DNA of 28,840 nucleotides, from contig JAGWAQ010000026.1 in assembly GCA_021296375.1 (NCBI GenBank), positions 4,546 to 33,385 of the forward strand, in the 5' to 3' direction. The position numbers and the translations under genes were made by a program. This DNA comes from Alphaproteobacteria bacterium (lineage in GTDB: Bacteria; Pseudomonadota; Alphaproteobacteria; Puniceispirillales; UBA1172). Shown piece by piece: positions 16,492-24,409 of this stretch. Every line of letters begins with the position of its first letter. Position 1 is the first letter of the stretch. Under the pieces are notes generated by a model. The model did no database searches and had not been told where the DNA came from. It saw only the letters and a list, made by a program, of their open reading frames with translations.

Positions 16492-17321
16492 GACGCCAGC
16501 TCAGCGTCATCAGGCAGGGTGATGGCGCCGGTGAAAACAAGGCTCGACGGGCCGGTCATGGTGACACCGCCGTCATCCCGCCAGTTGATTTCAAGCACGC
16601 CTCCATCGAGATGAACGGCAACCTTGCGCCCTGTCAACCCGGCGCGCGCCGCCGCCACCGCCGAAGCGCAAGCGCCGGTCCCGCACGCAATCGTGATGCC
16701 ACTGCCGCGTTCCCAGACCCGCATGCGAATAGTGTCTTTCGCCATCAGGGAGATAAACTCAATATTGGCACGATCAGGGAAAATCGGATGGGTTTCAAGC
16801 CGGGGGCCGATGCGCGCCAGGTCAACAGCCTCGGCGTCATCAACGATATGGACAGCATGGGGGTTGCCCATATTCACCCCAATTGCCGGCGGCAGGTCAT
16901 CATCGCCAAGGGGGATCGCCATGGTGTCGGCGGCATGGGCAAGGGGAATTTCCGCCCAATCGACCCGCGCCATGCCCATATCAATGGCAATCCGGTCACC
17001 CCAACGGCGGGCGGAAATAACGCCCCCCAGGGTTTCGATGGTCAGTTGATCGGCGCCTGTTTCCGTCATCACAAGATCGGCGACACAGCGGCTGCCATTG
17101 CCGCAAGCGGCGGCGACACTGGCGTCACTGTTGAGGATGATCATCTTGATATCCGCGACATCCGAAGGCGCGATGATCAGGATCTGGTCGCACCCGATGC
17201 CAAAATGACGGTCAGCCAAATAGGCCGCCTGCCGCGAGCTCAGCTCAATGGCGCGGGCGCGGGCATCCAGCACAATGAAATCATTGCCGATGCCATTCAT
17301 TTTGACGAAATTTAACTCCAT
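16488..17321 (-). CDS. dapF: Diaminopimelate epimerase DapF
   Basis: DapF epimerises LL- to meso-diaminopimelate for peptidoglycan and lysine, using two Cys residues and no cofactor. Starting at the ATG at 17321 (a GTG two codons earlier is the alternative) it is 277 aa. FVKMNGIGNDFIV is the family N-terminus. The catalytic pair is Cys73 in AACGNGSR and Cys213 in ACGTGACAS, both intact. NMGNPHAV is the substrate-binding region. It is followed by mtaB with an ATGA overlap, and it comes 36 nt after the exonuclease III-like gene. Confidence 0.97.
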   Translation of the reverse strand: MELNFVKMNGIGNDFIVLDARARAIELSSRQAAYLADRHFGIGCDQILIIAPSDVADIKMIILNSDASVAAACGNGSRCVADLVMTETGADQLTIETLGGVISARRWGDRIAIDMGMARVDWAEIPLAHAADTMAIPLGDDDLPPAIGVNMGNPHAVHIVDDAEAVDLARIGPRLETHPIFPDRANIEFISLMAKDTIRMRVWERGSGITIACGTGACASAVAAARAGLTGRKVAVHLDGGVLEINWRDDGGVTMTGPSSLVFTGAITLPDDAELAS

Positions 17322-17357
17322 GGCCACGATATACGCCGTTTTTGCCGTTTTGGAAAG

Positions 17358-18116
17358 TTAATCGAGCGTCACCACCACCGGCGCGTGGTCCGACGGTTTT
17401 TCCCAGCCCCGGGCTTCGCGCAAGACCGTCGCCGCTTTGACGCGCCCCGCCAGCGGCGCGGTCACCCAGATATGGTCAAGGCGGCGGCCTTTATCCGCCG
17501 CGTCCCAATCACGGGCGCGATACGACCACCAGGAATAAAGCAAACCTTCAGGGATCATCGCCCGCACCGCATCGGTCCAGCCGCCAGCCGCCATAATGCT
17601 GTTCAGGGCATCGGTTTCGATCGGGGTGTGGCTGACGACTTTCAGCAGTTGCTTATGGCCCCAGACGTCATCTTCCCGCGGCGCGATATTAAGGTCCCCC
17701 ACCAGCACCGAAGGGGCCGCGCTCTGGTCACGCGACCAGGTGGTCAGCTCATCCAGAAAGCGCATTTTATGGGCAAATTTTTCATTCGCCTCGACATCGG
17801 CAATATCACCGCCCGCAGGGATATAGAAATTGTGGATATGGGTGCCGTCATCAAGGGTGGCGGCGATATGGCGGCAATCGTCCTTGCCCGCCCAGTTCAG
17901 ATGACGGATATCATGGAGCGGCTGGCGCGACAGGATCGCGACGCCATTATAGCCTTTTTCGCCGCGAATCGCGCGGTGGGTATAGCCCGCCGCTTCAAAC
18001 GCCTCATGGGGGAAATGCTCATCGGGGCATTTATCGGGCCGCTGATCGGCCAGAAGGTCAAGCACCAGCTGAAGGCGCAAGCGAACGGAATTGATGTTCC
18101 AGGTGATGATGTTCAT
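17358..18116 (-). CDS. xthA: Exonuclease III-like protein lacking the metal-ligand Glu segment
   Basis: Exonuclease III cleaves at abasic sites and degrades 3' ends in base excision repair. The 252-aa protein has MNIITWNINSVRLRL (Asn7), YNGVAILSR, NFYIP with Tyr98, VGDLNIAP with Asp141 and Asn143, RRLDHIWV, and the C-terminal SDHAPV with Asp243 and His244. Family members read roughly QPDVIGLQETKV...DFP at residues 26-40. Here RPD (to residue 28) is joined directly to KCPDEHFP, so about seven residues containing LQE are absent. That Glu (Glu34 in E. coli) binds the catalytic metal. The reading frame is intact, consistent with a 21-nt in-frame deletion at 18032/18033. It may be inactive, or a sequence or population variant. 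Confidence 0.85.
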   Translation of the reverse strand: MNIITWNINSVRLRLQLVLDLLADQRPDKCPDEHFPHEAFEAAGYTHRAIRGEKGYNGVAILSRQPLHDIRHLNWAGKDDCRHIAATLDDGTHIHNFYIPAGGDIADVEANEKFAHKMRFLDELTTWSRDQSAAPSVLVGDLNIAPREDDVWGHKQLLKVVSHTPIETDALNSIMAAGGWTDAVRAMIPEGLLYSWWSYRARDWDAADKGRRLDHIWVTAPLAGRVKAATVLREARGWEKPSDHAPVVVTLD

Positions 18117-18168
18117 GAAAAACCTGCCAGAAGGACGTTAGAGGTGAAAATCAAAAGGGGCGACGTGG

Positions 18169-18240
18169 TCTTGTCTGTTCATTCCCCATTGTCTGTTCAT
18201 TTCCTATTATTTTTTAATTTCCCATTGTCTGTTAATTTCC
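18169..18240 (-). repeat. Four 18-bp tandem repeats at the lolA 3' end
   Basis: Read on the minus strand the four units are GGAAATTAACAGACAATG (18240-18223), GGAAATTAAAAAATAATA (18222-18205), GGAAATGAACAGACAATG (18204-18187) and GGGAATGAACAGACAAGA (18186-18169). Unit 1 contains the last two sense codons and the stop codon of lolA. The rest fills most of the 115-nt lolA-xthA gap. The array is much richer in A and T than its neighbours. Confidence 0.85.
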
Positions 18241-18861
18241 GGGGGAGGCGTTGGGGTAATCCGTCGGGACAAAAAGTTTATTGGCCAGATCAAGGCCTTT
18301 CACGGGGTTCGACAGCAGAACCGAGGTGGTGATGCCATTGGCATCCGTAACCACCCAGCGCCGCAATTCAAACGGCTGATCGGTGAATTCCATCACCAGC
18401 TTGCCCGCCGCTTCGCCATCTTCCTGTTCGATGGTGATGTAGATCACCCCGTCCTGACTGGCGCTGGTGGTGATGACGTCAGGGCTGCGGAGCCGCACAG
18501 GGTCAGCCAGCATCAAGCTCAATGGTGTTTCCGACAACGGGTAGCTGGTGACCTCACGGCGATCCGCTTCATCGACATGCAGCCAGGTCTTGGAGGTGAT
18601 CAAGACCAGCGCCAGGGGGTCATCATAATCAAAGCGCGAGCGATACGGACGTTTTAAGGAAAACATCCCCGTGGCGTTACTGCCGTCGGAGGCGACTTGC
18701 GTGAACTGCGCCTGATAGGTGGTGAGCTTGTTGAACCAGCCTTCCGCGCGGCTGATGTCATCAGCCCATGCCGAAGTAACCATCACCACCGCCATGCCCG
18801 CGCCAGCCAGAACAGGGGAGATTATTCGCATGATCATTCCGCGGTGATTACCCTTGGTCAT
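18232..18861 (-). CDS. lolA: Outer-membrane lipoprotein carrier LolA
   Basis: LolA is the periplasmic chaperone that carries lipoproteins from the LolCDE transporter to the outer membrane. The protein (about 209 aa) has a signal peptide with hydrophobic core ISPVLAGAGMAVVMVTSAWA and probable cleavage before DDISRAEGW. The mature domain shows LTTYQAQFTQVASDG, GMFSLKRPYRSRFDYDDP, KTWLHVDE and the YPLSETPLSLML element, all LolA-like. I choose the ATG at 18861 because GAGAGGTG lies at good spacing upstream, inside ftsK, giving a 14-nt overlap; an ATG at 18837 is the alternative. The last codons lie in an 18-bp repeat array. Confidence 0.93.
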   Translation of the reverse strand: MTKGNHRGMIMRIISPVLAGAGMAVVMVTSAWADDISRAEGWFNKLTTYQAQFTQVASDGSNATGMFSLKRPYRSRFDYDDPLALVLITSKTWLHVDEADRREVTSYPLSETPLSLMLADPVRLRSPDVITTSASQDGVIYITIEQEDGEAAGKLVMEFTDQPFELRRWVVTDANGITTSVLLSNPVKGLDLANKLFVPTDYPNASPGN

Positions 18862-21205
18862 CAATCAGCACCTCTCGTTTGCCGGCGTGATTCGCCGGTG
18901 ACACCACGCCATTGCGTTCCATATCTTCGATGATGGTGGCGGCACGATTATAGCCGATGCGAAGATGCCGCTGGATAAACGAGGTCGAGGCCTTGCCTTC
19001 CCGTGCCACCAGCGCCACCGCCTGATCATAAAGGCTGGCTTCGCCATCAGCACCGCCATTGCCGCCGTTTCCGCCATTTCCATTACCGGGCCCGGAGGCG
19101 TCGGTCTCGACCTCTTCCGTCACGCTGTCGTCATAAACCGGTTCCCCTTGCTGGCGCAGGAAATTGGCGACTTCTTCCACTTCAACGTCACTGACAAACG
19201 GGCCATGGACACGGACAATCCGTCCCCCGCCTTCCATATACAGCATGTCACCACGGCCAAGCAGTTGTTCCGCCCCTTGTTCCCCCAAAATAGTGCGGCT
19301 GTCGATTTTCGACGTCACCTGGAAGGAAATCCGTGTCGGGAAATTGGCCTTGATGGTGCCGGTGATGACATCAACCGACGGGCGTTGCGTGGCCATGACA
19401 ACATGGATCCCCGCCGCCCGCGCCATCTGCGCGAGACGCTGGACCGCCGCTTCGATATCCTTGCCCGCCACCAGCATCAGATCCGCCACTTCATCGATCA
19501 CCACCACGATAAACGGCAATGGATTGAGATCGAGCTCCTGCTCCTCAAACACCGGCTTGCCGGTTTCAGCATCAAACCCCGTCTGGACACGGCGGCTCAA
19601 GACCTCACCTTTACGGCGCGCTTCGCTCAGCCGTTTGTTGTAGCCATCGATATTCCGCACCCCGAGTTTGGACATGTTGCGGTAGCGGTTTTCCATTTCC
19701 CGCACCGTCCATTTAAGGGCCGTCACCGCCTTGCCCGGGTCAGTCACTACAGGCGTCAGCAGATGGGGGATGCCGTCATAAACCGACAATTCCAGCATTT
19801 TCGGGTCAATCATGATCAACCGGCAGGTTTCCGGCGTATGGGTATAGAGCAACGACAGAATCATCCCGTTAATACCGACGGACTTGCCTGAACCTGTTGT
19901 CCCCGCCACCAGCAAATGCGGCATTTTTGCAAGGTCCGCCACCACCGGATGACCGGCGATATCCATCCCCAGTGCCATCGGCAGGGATGCCGATTGATCG
20001 GCCCAGCTGTCATGGTCAAAGACATCACGCAGCAGCACGGTCTGGCGATCGGCATTGGGCAATTCCACCCCGATGACATTCTGCCCCGGCACCACCGCCA
20101 CCCGCACCGACAACGCCGACATCGAACGCGCGATATCATCAGCAAGGCCAATGACACGCTGGGTCTTGGTGCCGGGGGCGGGACTCAGCTCATAGCGCGT
20201 CACCACCGGGCCAAAACGAGCGGTTTCGATCTCGCCGCGCACGCCGAATTCCCCCAAAACACTTTCCAGCATGCGGGAATTGGCGTCCAGCACATCAGCG
20301 TCCGGCCCTGACAGGGTTTTGTTCGGCGGCGCCAAATGGTCAACAGGCGGCAGGCGATAGCCGCTGGCGGTTTCCAGATCAAGGCTTTGCTGGCCTTTCG
20401 GGGTTCGGGATTTCTTTTTCCTGGCGGCGGTTTTGGCGGGGGTATCATCCGCCCCGCTTTCGGTGGTGACAACGACAGGTTCCCGCCGCGGGGTCGGGGT
20501 TTTGCGCGCCACCGCCGCGGCTTTCGCGGAACGCGGCTTGCGCACAAGCGCCACCAGCATCCCGAACGGACGCAGCATCAGCACCAGAGCGCGCCGCGCC
20601 AATGCGCTGACAAACGGCACCAGCTTCATTTCACCGCGGCCAATGGCGGCGGCATATCCATATAAGGCGAGGGTCAATAACGTCATCAGGACGATCAGGA
20701 TATGGCCGTATTTGACCATTTCCACCGGCGCCGGCAATCGCTCGTTCAACACCGGCGGCCACAGCACCCAGGACTTGATGACCGACCCCACGGCCCCGCC
20801 GTAATCATCACTCAACACCGCCGTCGCGCAAAAGGCGATCATCACCAGCGCAACCGGCAGGGTGATGAGCCGCGCCGCTATCATTTTCGGGCGATGATGC
20901 CTGATCAGCCGTCCACCCCAAACAAGCGGCACCAGCGCCAGCGCATAGGCGGCCACCACCCCGATCAGATTCATTTGCTGGGCGGCCAGTTCAGCGCCGA
21001 TGGGGCCGAGCAGGTTATGGTACGACGTGTCCAGATTGGTGCGGGTCTGGCTGGTGGGGTCAGCGGGGTCGAATGTCACCAGTATCGCCAGCATGACGAG
21101 CGATAGCGCGACCAGCGCAACCCCGAACATTTCCTCAAACCGGCGGTTCAGGAAAGTTTTGACACTCGCAGAGATCAACGGTGTGGATGTGTCGCGGTCA
21201 GCCAT
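18848..21205 (-). CDS. ftsK: DNA translocase FtsK
   Basis: FtsK is the septal DNA pump that moves chromosome termini during division and activates XerCD at dif. The 785-aa protein has four N-terminal membrane segments (about 28-45, 78-97, 108-130 and 167-188), a charged linker (220-280), and the alpha/beta motor with Walker A AGTTGSGKSVG at 434-444 and Walker B FIVVVIDEVADLM. The gamma winged-helix domain for KOPS recognition forms the last 60 residues (YDQAVALVAREGKAS...). A Gly/Asn-rich repeat (GNGNGGNGGNGG), encoded by 9-bp units near 19050-19086, separates motor and gamma. Motor and gamma domains are complete. It overlaps lolA and diverges from gmhB. Confidence 0.97.
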   Translation of the reverse strand: MADRDTSTPLISASVKTFLNRRFEEMFGVALVALSLVMLAILVTFDPADPTSQTRTNLDTSYHNLLGPIGAELAAQQMNLIGVVAAYALALVPLVWGGRLIRHHRPKMIAARLITLPVALVMIAFCATAVLSDDYGGAVGSVIKSWVLWPPVLNERLPAPVEMVKYGHILIVLMTLLTLALYGYAAAIGRGEMKLVPFVSALARRALVLMLRPFGMLVALVRKPRSAKAAAVARKTPTPRREPVVVTTESGADDTPAKTAARKKKSRTPKGQQSLDLETASGYRLPPVDHLAPPNKTLSGPDADVLDANSRMLESVLGEFGVRGEIETARFGPVVTRYELSPAPGTKTQRVIGLADDIARSMSALSVRVAVVPGQNVIGVELPNADRQTVLLRDVFDHDSWADQSASLPMALGMDIAGHPVVADLAKMPHLLVAGTTGSGKSVGINGMILSLLYTHTPETCRLIMIDPKMLELSVYDGIPHLLTPVVTDPGKAVTALKWTVREMENRYRNMSKLGVRNIDGYNKRLSEARRKGEVLSRRVQTGFDAETGKPVFEEQELDLNPLPFIVVVIDEVADLMLVAGKDIEAAVQRLAQMARAAGIHVVMATQRPSVDVITGTIKANFPTRISFQVTSKIDSRTILGEQGAEQLLGRGDMLYMEGGGRIVRVHGPFVSDVEVEEVANFLRQQGEPVYDDSVTEEVETDASGPGNGNGGNGGNGGADGEASLYDQAVALVAREGKASTSFIQRHLRIGYNRAATIIEDMERNGVVSPANHAGKREVLIDDQG

Positions 21206-21383
21206 GATTTACCCAGATTAACAGACATCAACTCAAGCTATGACCAGACCCCAATTTTTTGGCGTTATTATGGCCATCTTCACAAGCGATATACCATATA
21301 TTGACAAATTCAGGGGGAAAAACCAGCCCCTTCTGGCGTTTCGCCACATGGACAGCCGTTGCCTGGCGCGATAGATTAACCTC
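21206..21383. other. ftsK-gmhB divergent intergenic region
   Basis: This 178-bp gap must hold promoters for both directions. It is locally AT-rich (21255-21310). A consensus TTGACA occurs on the plus strand at 21301-21306, but no acceptable -10 follows at 16-18 bp. The palindrome TATGGCCATA-like segment near 21270 is short. No promoter is called. Confidence 0.4.
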
Positions 21384-21902
21384 ATGACAACAGCCGCCTT
21401 ACATAAAGCTCTTTTTCTTGACCGCGACGGGGTCCTGAATGTCGACACGGGCTATCCTCACCGCGTTGAAGACCTCGTCATGATCGACGGGGCCGATCGC
21501 GCCGTCGCCATGGCGCACGCGGCGGGGTATAAAGTCTTCATCGTCACCAATCAGGGCGGCATCGCGCTCAATTATTTCACGGAAGAAGACATGACGGCGT
21601 TTCATGATCACATGGTCAGCATCATCAATAAAGGCGGCGGCGTTATTACCGATATCGCCTTCTGCCCCCATCACCCGAAATCGCCTGACCCCGGCTTGCG
21701 GGAATGCGACTGCCGCAAGCCACAGCCGAACATGATTCTCGATCTGGCGCGCCGCCATAATATTGACCTGACGCGCAGCCTGATGGTGGGGGATCGCGAA
21801 AGTGATATTGCGGCAGGGCAAGCGGCGGGCTGCCCGGCCCATCTGTTTGAAGGCGGACGTCTTGATGATTTCATCAGCCCTTTATTGCGAGCCGCGTCAT
21901 GA
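21384..21902 (+). CDS. gmhB: D,D-heptose 1,7-bisphosphate phosphatase GmhB
   Basis: GmhB removes the C7 phosphate of D-glycero-beta-D-manno-heptose 1,7-bisphosphate on the way to ADP-heptose for lipopolysaccharide inner core. The 172-aa HAD-superfamily protein has the nucleophile motif FLDRDGVLN (Asp13 and Asp15), motif II VTNQGG, and the GmhB-specific zinc site Cys94, His96, Cys108 and Cys110 (FCPHHP...ECDCRKP). MVGDRESDI is motif IV. Histidinol-phosphate phosphatase is the nearest alternative, but the short single-domain form favours GmhB. It ends in an ATGA overlap with the UbiH-family gene, indicating co-translation. Confidence 0.92.
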   Translation: MTTAALHKALFLDRDGVLNVDTGYPHRVEDLVMIDGADRAVAMAHAAGYKVFIVTNQGGIALNYFTEEDMTAFHDHMVSIINKGGGVITDIAFCPHHPKSPDPGLRECDCRKPQPNMILDLARRHNIDLTRSLMVGDRESDIAAGQAAGCPAHLFEGGRLDDFISPLLRAAS

Positions 21903-23161
21903 CCACCACCCCCAGGATAGAGCATGATGTCGTTGTGGTGGGGGCAGGGCTGACGGGCCTCGTGCTGGCGCTCAGTCTTGCTGACGCTGGCGCGCAGGTG
22001 ACGGTGATGGATCGCGGCACGGGCGAACCTGCCGCTGACAAGACCCGCACCACCACCATCAACGCCGCCAGCCACGACTGGCTTGATCAGCTTGATGTCC
22101 TTGATGCGCTTTCCCGAAAAGGCCACCGCTTGACCCCGGTTCACCGGATTCGCGTCAGCGATGATAAAACCCGCCCCCGGCCCGGGCTCAACGTCAGGGA
22201 CCAGTTGATGGAATGGCAGGATGACGACGCCCCCCTGGCCTGGGTGTTCCGCAATCGCGCCATGGAAGAGGCTTTGCTCGACACCTGCCGTGGCCACCCC
22301 AACATCACCATCATGACGGGGATGGTGGTCAAGGATTTCACCTCAAATCATCCCCAGGGCGGCAATGCGGCGGCGGCAGTTTACACCGAAGACGGCGCCA
22401 TCCATTCCGCCCGTCTGGTGGTCGCCGCTGATGGTGGCGGCAGCCCCATCCGCGCCGCCGCCGGGTTGCGGAGCCTGTCCCGAACCCCGGGCCAGACGGC
22501 GATCGTGGCCGATGTCCGCACCGCGCTTCCCCACCGCAACATGGCCTGGCAACGATTCCTTGATGGCGGCCCTTCAGCCCTGATGCCGCTTGATGACCCC
22601 CATCTGATGGCGCTGGTCTGGACCCTGCGTGATGATGATGCCGCTTCTCTGCTGAACGCCAGTGACCATGATTTCAATAGCGCGATGATGGACAGTTTCG
22701 GGGACGGGTTTGGCGCGCTTAACGTCACCGGCCCGCGCCTCAACTGGGTGCTGAAACTCAATCACGTGCTGAAACCCGCCGCCCGAAGGCTGGTGCTGGC
22801 AGGGGATGCCGCCCACAGCATTCACCCCCTGGCTGGCCAGGGCTATAACCTTGCCCTCGGGGATGCCCGTTGCCTGGCGCGGCTGATGACCGATGCGCTC
22901 AACCATGGCACCGACCCCGGCGCCGGCGCCGTTGTCTCTGCCTATGCCCGCGAACGCCGCCTTGAAACCGCCGCCATGACCATGGCCACGGATGGGCTGA
23001 ATGCGGTGTTTTCTTTTGGCGGAAAAAATCTCGTGGCGGCCACCGGAATGGCGATGACGGTCCTGAACGCCACGCCGTTCAACTCACTTGCCATGAAATT
23101 AGCCAGCGGGAAAATGATTGGCGGGAAACTTATTGGCGGCTTGTTCAGCCGTCGCGGCTAA
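21899..23161 (+). CDS. UbiH/UbiF/VisC-family FAD hydroxylase
   Basis: These flavoprotein monooxygenases hydroxylate the aromatic ring in ubiquinone synthesis. The 420-aa protein has the N-terminal FAD motif GAGLTG at 15-20, the DG motif region (VVAADGGGSPIRAAAG) and the second FAD motif LAGDAAHSIHPLAGQGYNLAL at about 300-320, which matches the family signature closely. The region between is the substrate domain. Which ring position it hydroxylates (UbiH, UbiF, UbiI or UbiL type) cannot be read from sequence alone. It overlaps gmhB by 4 nt upstream, and its 3' end overlaps the DUF971 gene by 17 nt tail to tail, so no terminator separates them. Confidence 0.9.
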   Translation: MTTTPRIEHDVVVVGAGLTGLVLALSLADAGAQVTVMDRGTGEPAADKTRTTTINAASHDWLDQLDVLDALSRKGHRLTPVHRIRVSDDKTRPRPGLNVRDQLMEWQDDDAPLAWVFRNRAMEEALLDTCRGHPNITIMTGMVVKDFTSNHPQGGNAAAAVYTEDGAIHSARLVVAADGGGSPIRAAAGLRSLSRTPGQTAIVADVRTALPHRNMAWQRFLDGGPSALMPLDDPHLMALVWTLRDDDAASLLNASDHDFNSAMMDSFGDGFGALNVTGPRLNWVLKLNHVLKPAARRLVLAGDAAHSIHPLAGQGYNLALGDARCLARLMTDALNHGTDPGAGAVVSAYARERRLETAAMTMATDGLNAVFSFGGKNLVAATGMAMTVLNATPFNSLAMKLASGKMIGGKLIGGLFSRRG

Positions 23162-23507
23162 ACCCGTCGTCTTCCAGCCGTTTGAGGTAATCGGCCATCA
23201 TCGCCTCTGCGTTCGTGCCGTAACTGTAGAGTGTTTCCCAGGTGAAGATGCCGGTATCATGGCCATCGCTGAAATTCAGCCGGATGGCATAATGCCCCAC
23301 GGGCTCAACCCCGCGAATGGTGACGTGACGTTTGCCCGCCGGGGTGATTTTCTGGTCCGCGCCATGGCCCTGCACTTCCGCCGATGGGGATTCAACCCGC
23401 AGCAATTCCGCGTTAAGCGCAAACACCGCGCCGTCATCAAACGTCACGGTGAGGATTTCTTTATTCGGGGACAGGGCGATATCCGTCGGCCAGGGCTGTG
23501 CGGTCAT
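23145..23507 (-). CDS. DUF971 family protein
   Basis: This 120-aa protein has the single DUF971 domain: PTDIALSPNKEILTVTFDDG, LNAELLRVESPSAEV, VTIRGVEPVGHYAIRLNFSDGHDTGIFTW and a final Leu-Tyr-rich helix. The domain also occurs fused to gamma-butyrobetaine hydroxylases and, in stand-alone form, near genes linked to iron-sulfur or protein-maturation functions; its activity is not established. I start at the ATG at 23507 rather than the in-frame TTG at 23528. It lies 10 nt after the Trm112-like gene and converges with the UbiH-family gene with a 17-nt overlap. Confidence 0.88.
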   Translation of the reverse strand: MTAQPWPTDIALSPNKEILTVTFDDGAVFALNAELLRVESPSAEVQGHGADQKITPAGKRHVTIRGVEPVGHYAIRLNFSDGHDTGIFTWETLYSYGTNAEAMMADYLKRLEDDGFSRDG

Positions 23508-23517
23508 GATGGGGTCT

Positions 23518-23724
23518 TTAATCCTCAATCGGAATGGCTTCGTTGGCCAGCATCACCGGCACCCCGTCGCGAACAGGATAGGCCAGCCCGGCTTGGGTGC
23601 TGATCAAACGGTGGGTTTTATCATCATAGCTGAGGGGGCCGTGGCTGACAGGGCAGACCAGCAGATCAAGCAATTTTGGGTCAAGCCGCAAGGATACTGC
23701 CGCGTCGGGATTAGTGGCGGACAT
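23518..23724 (-). CDS. Trm112-like (YcaR-type) small protein
   Basis: The 68-aa protein matches the Trm112p-like family in LLDLLVCPVSHGPLSYD, LISTQAGLAYPVRDGVPVML and the acidic C-terminus. Eukaryotic and archaeal Trm112 activate methyltransferases and carry a zinc site; in bacteria the role is poorly known. Only one Cys (in VCP) is present, so a zinc knuckle is not formed by this chain alone. Its ATG overlaps the LON-domain gene by 14 nt, indicating coupled translation. The bacterial family commonly has this short form. Confidence 0.9.
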   Translation of the reverse strand: MSATNPDAAVSLRLDPKLLDLLVCPVSHGPLSYDDKTHRLISTQAGLAYPVRDGVPVMLANEAIPIED

Positions 23725-24391
23725 TGGTGTTGTTATCCTGCGTCGTCATCGCCGGGCCGGAATTGGCCATCTCAAGCAAGGTCGACAACGTGTCGGCGCG
23801 CGAAGAGGTGGTCAGGGATTCCAGCAGGGCCTGCTTGTCTTCATTATCGAGCGGACAGATCATCGACAAAGTGGTGACAAGCTTTTCGCTGTCGCAGCTT
23901 TTGATCGCATCCCAATCGGCGGTAAAACCCTTCAGATCAAAATACGTCCGAAGGGCGCTCAACAGGCGGTCGCGGTCAAAATTAGGGGGCGACAGCTCAA
24001 GATCATGGGTGAAGCGGTCATAGGTGACATTGGCGCGGCGATAACCATCAATGCTTTCGATTTCCTGATCGACGGTAAAGCGGATCAAGCCATCCAGCGA
24101 GATCAGGTAACGGCCATCAGGGGTTTCTTCAAAGCTCGACAATTTGCCGACGCAACCGACGGTATAAAGCATCGATTCGGCTTCATCCTGGCTTGAGGCG
24201 TCATTGGTCTGGATCATGCCGATCATGCGATGAGGTGACGACAGGGCATCGGATACCATCGACAGGTAACGCGGCTCAAAAATATTCAGCGGCAACCGCC
24301 CCCCGGGCAGCAGCAACGCCCCGTTAAGGGGGAAGATCGGGATCGTCCTCGGCAGATTGTCGAGGTCGGGTTCAAGCGCGTTTCGCTTCAT
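23711..24391 (-). CDS. LON N-terminal substrate-binding domain protein
   Basis: The 226-aa protein consists of the LON N-terminal domain only, with no ATPase or protease domain. LPRTIPIFPLNGALLLPGGRLPLNIFEPRYL (about 14-44) is the characteristic start of the domain, followed by GMIQTN, VGCVGKLSSFEETPDGRYLISLDGLIRF and the helical C-terminal part. Such proteins are thought to bind unfolded substrates, but no enzymatic role is established. It follows the thioredoxin-TPR gene by 18 nt, an association frequent in alphaproteobacteria that suggests a shared protein-quality role. Confidence 0.92.
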   Translation of the reverse strand: MKRNALEPDLDNLPRTIPIFPLNGALLLPGGRLPLNIFEPRYLSMVSDALSSPHRMIGMIQTNDASSQDEAESMLYTVGCVGKLSSFEETPDGRYLISLDGLIRFTVDQEIESIDGYRRANVTYDRFTHDLELSPPNFDRDRLLSALRTYFDLKGFTADWDAIKSCDSEKLVTTLSMICPLDNEDKQALLESLTTSSRADTLSTLLEMANSGPAMTTQDNNTNVRH

Positions 24392-24409
24392 GGGCCTCTC
24401 CTTTCTGTC

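Noticed and set aside
18169..18240. CRISPR-like array
   Set aside because: The units are directly adjacent with no spacers and no cas genes are present; the same applies to 26186-26245 and 28502-28549.
17385..18332. A 315-codon plus-strand open frame opposite xthA and the repeat array
   Set aside because: Antisense to the exonuclease III-like gene and entering the 18-bp repeats; Arg/His-rich, no domain.
21301..21306. Consensus TTGACA as a gmhB promoter
   Set aside because: No acceptable -10 element lies 16-18 bp downstream.
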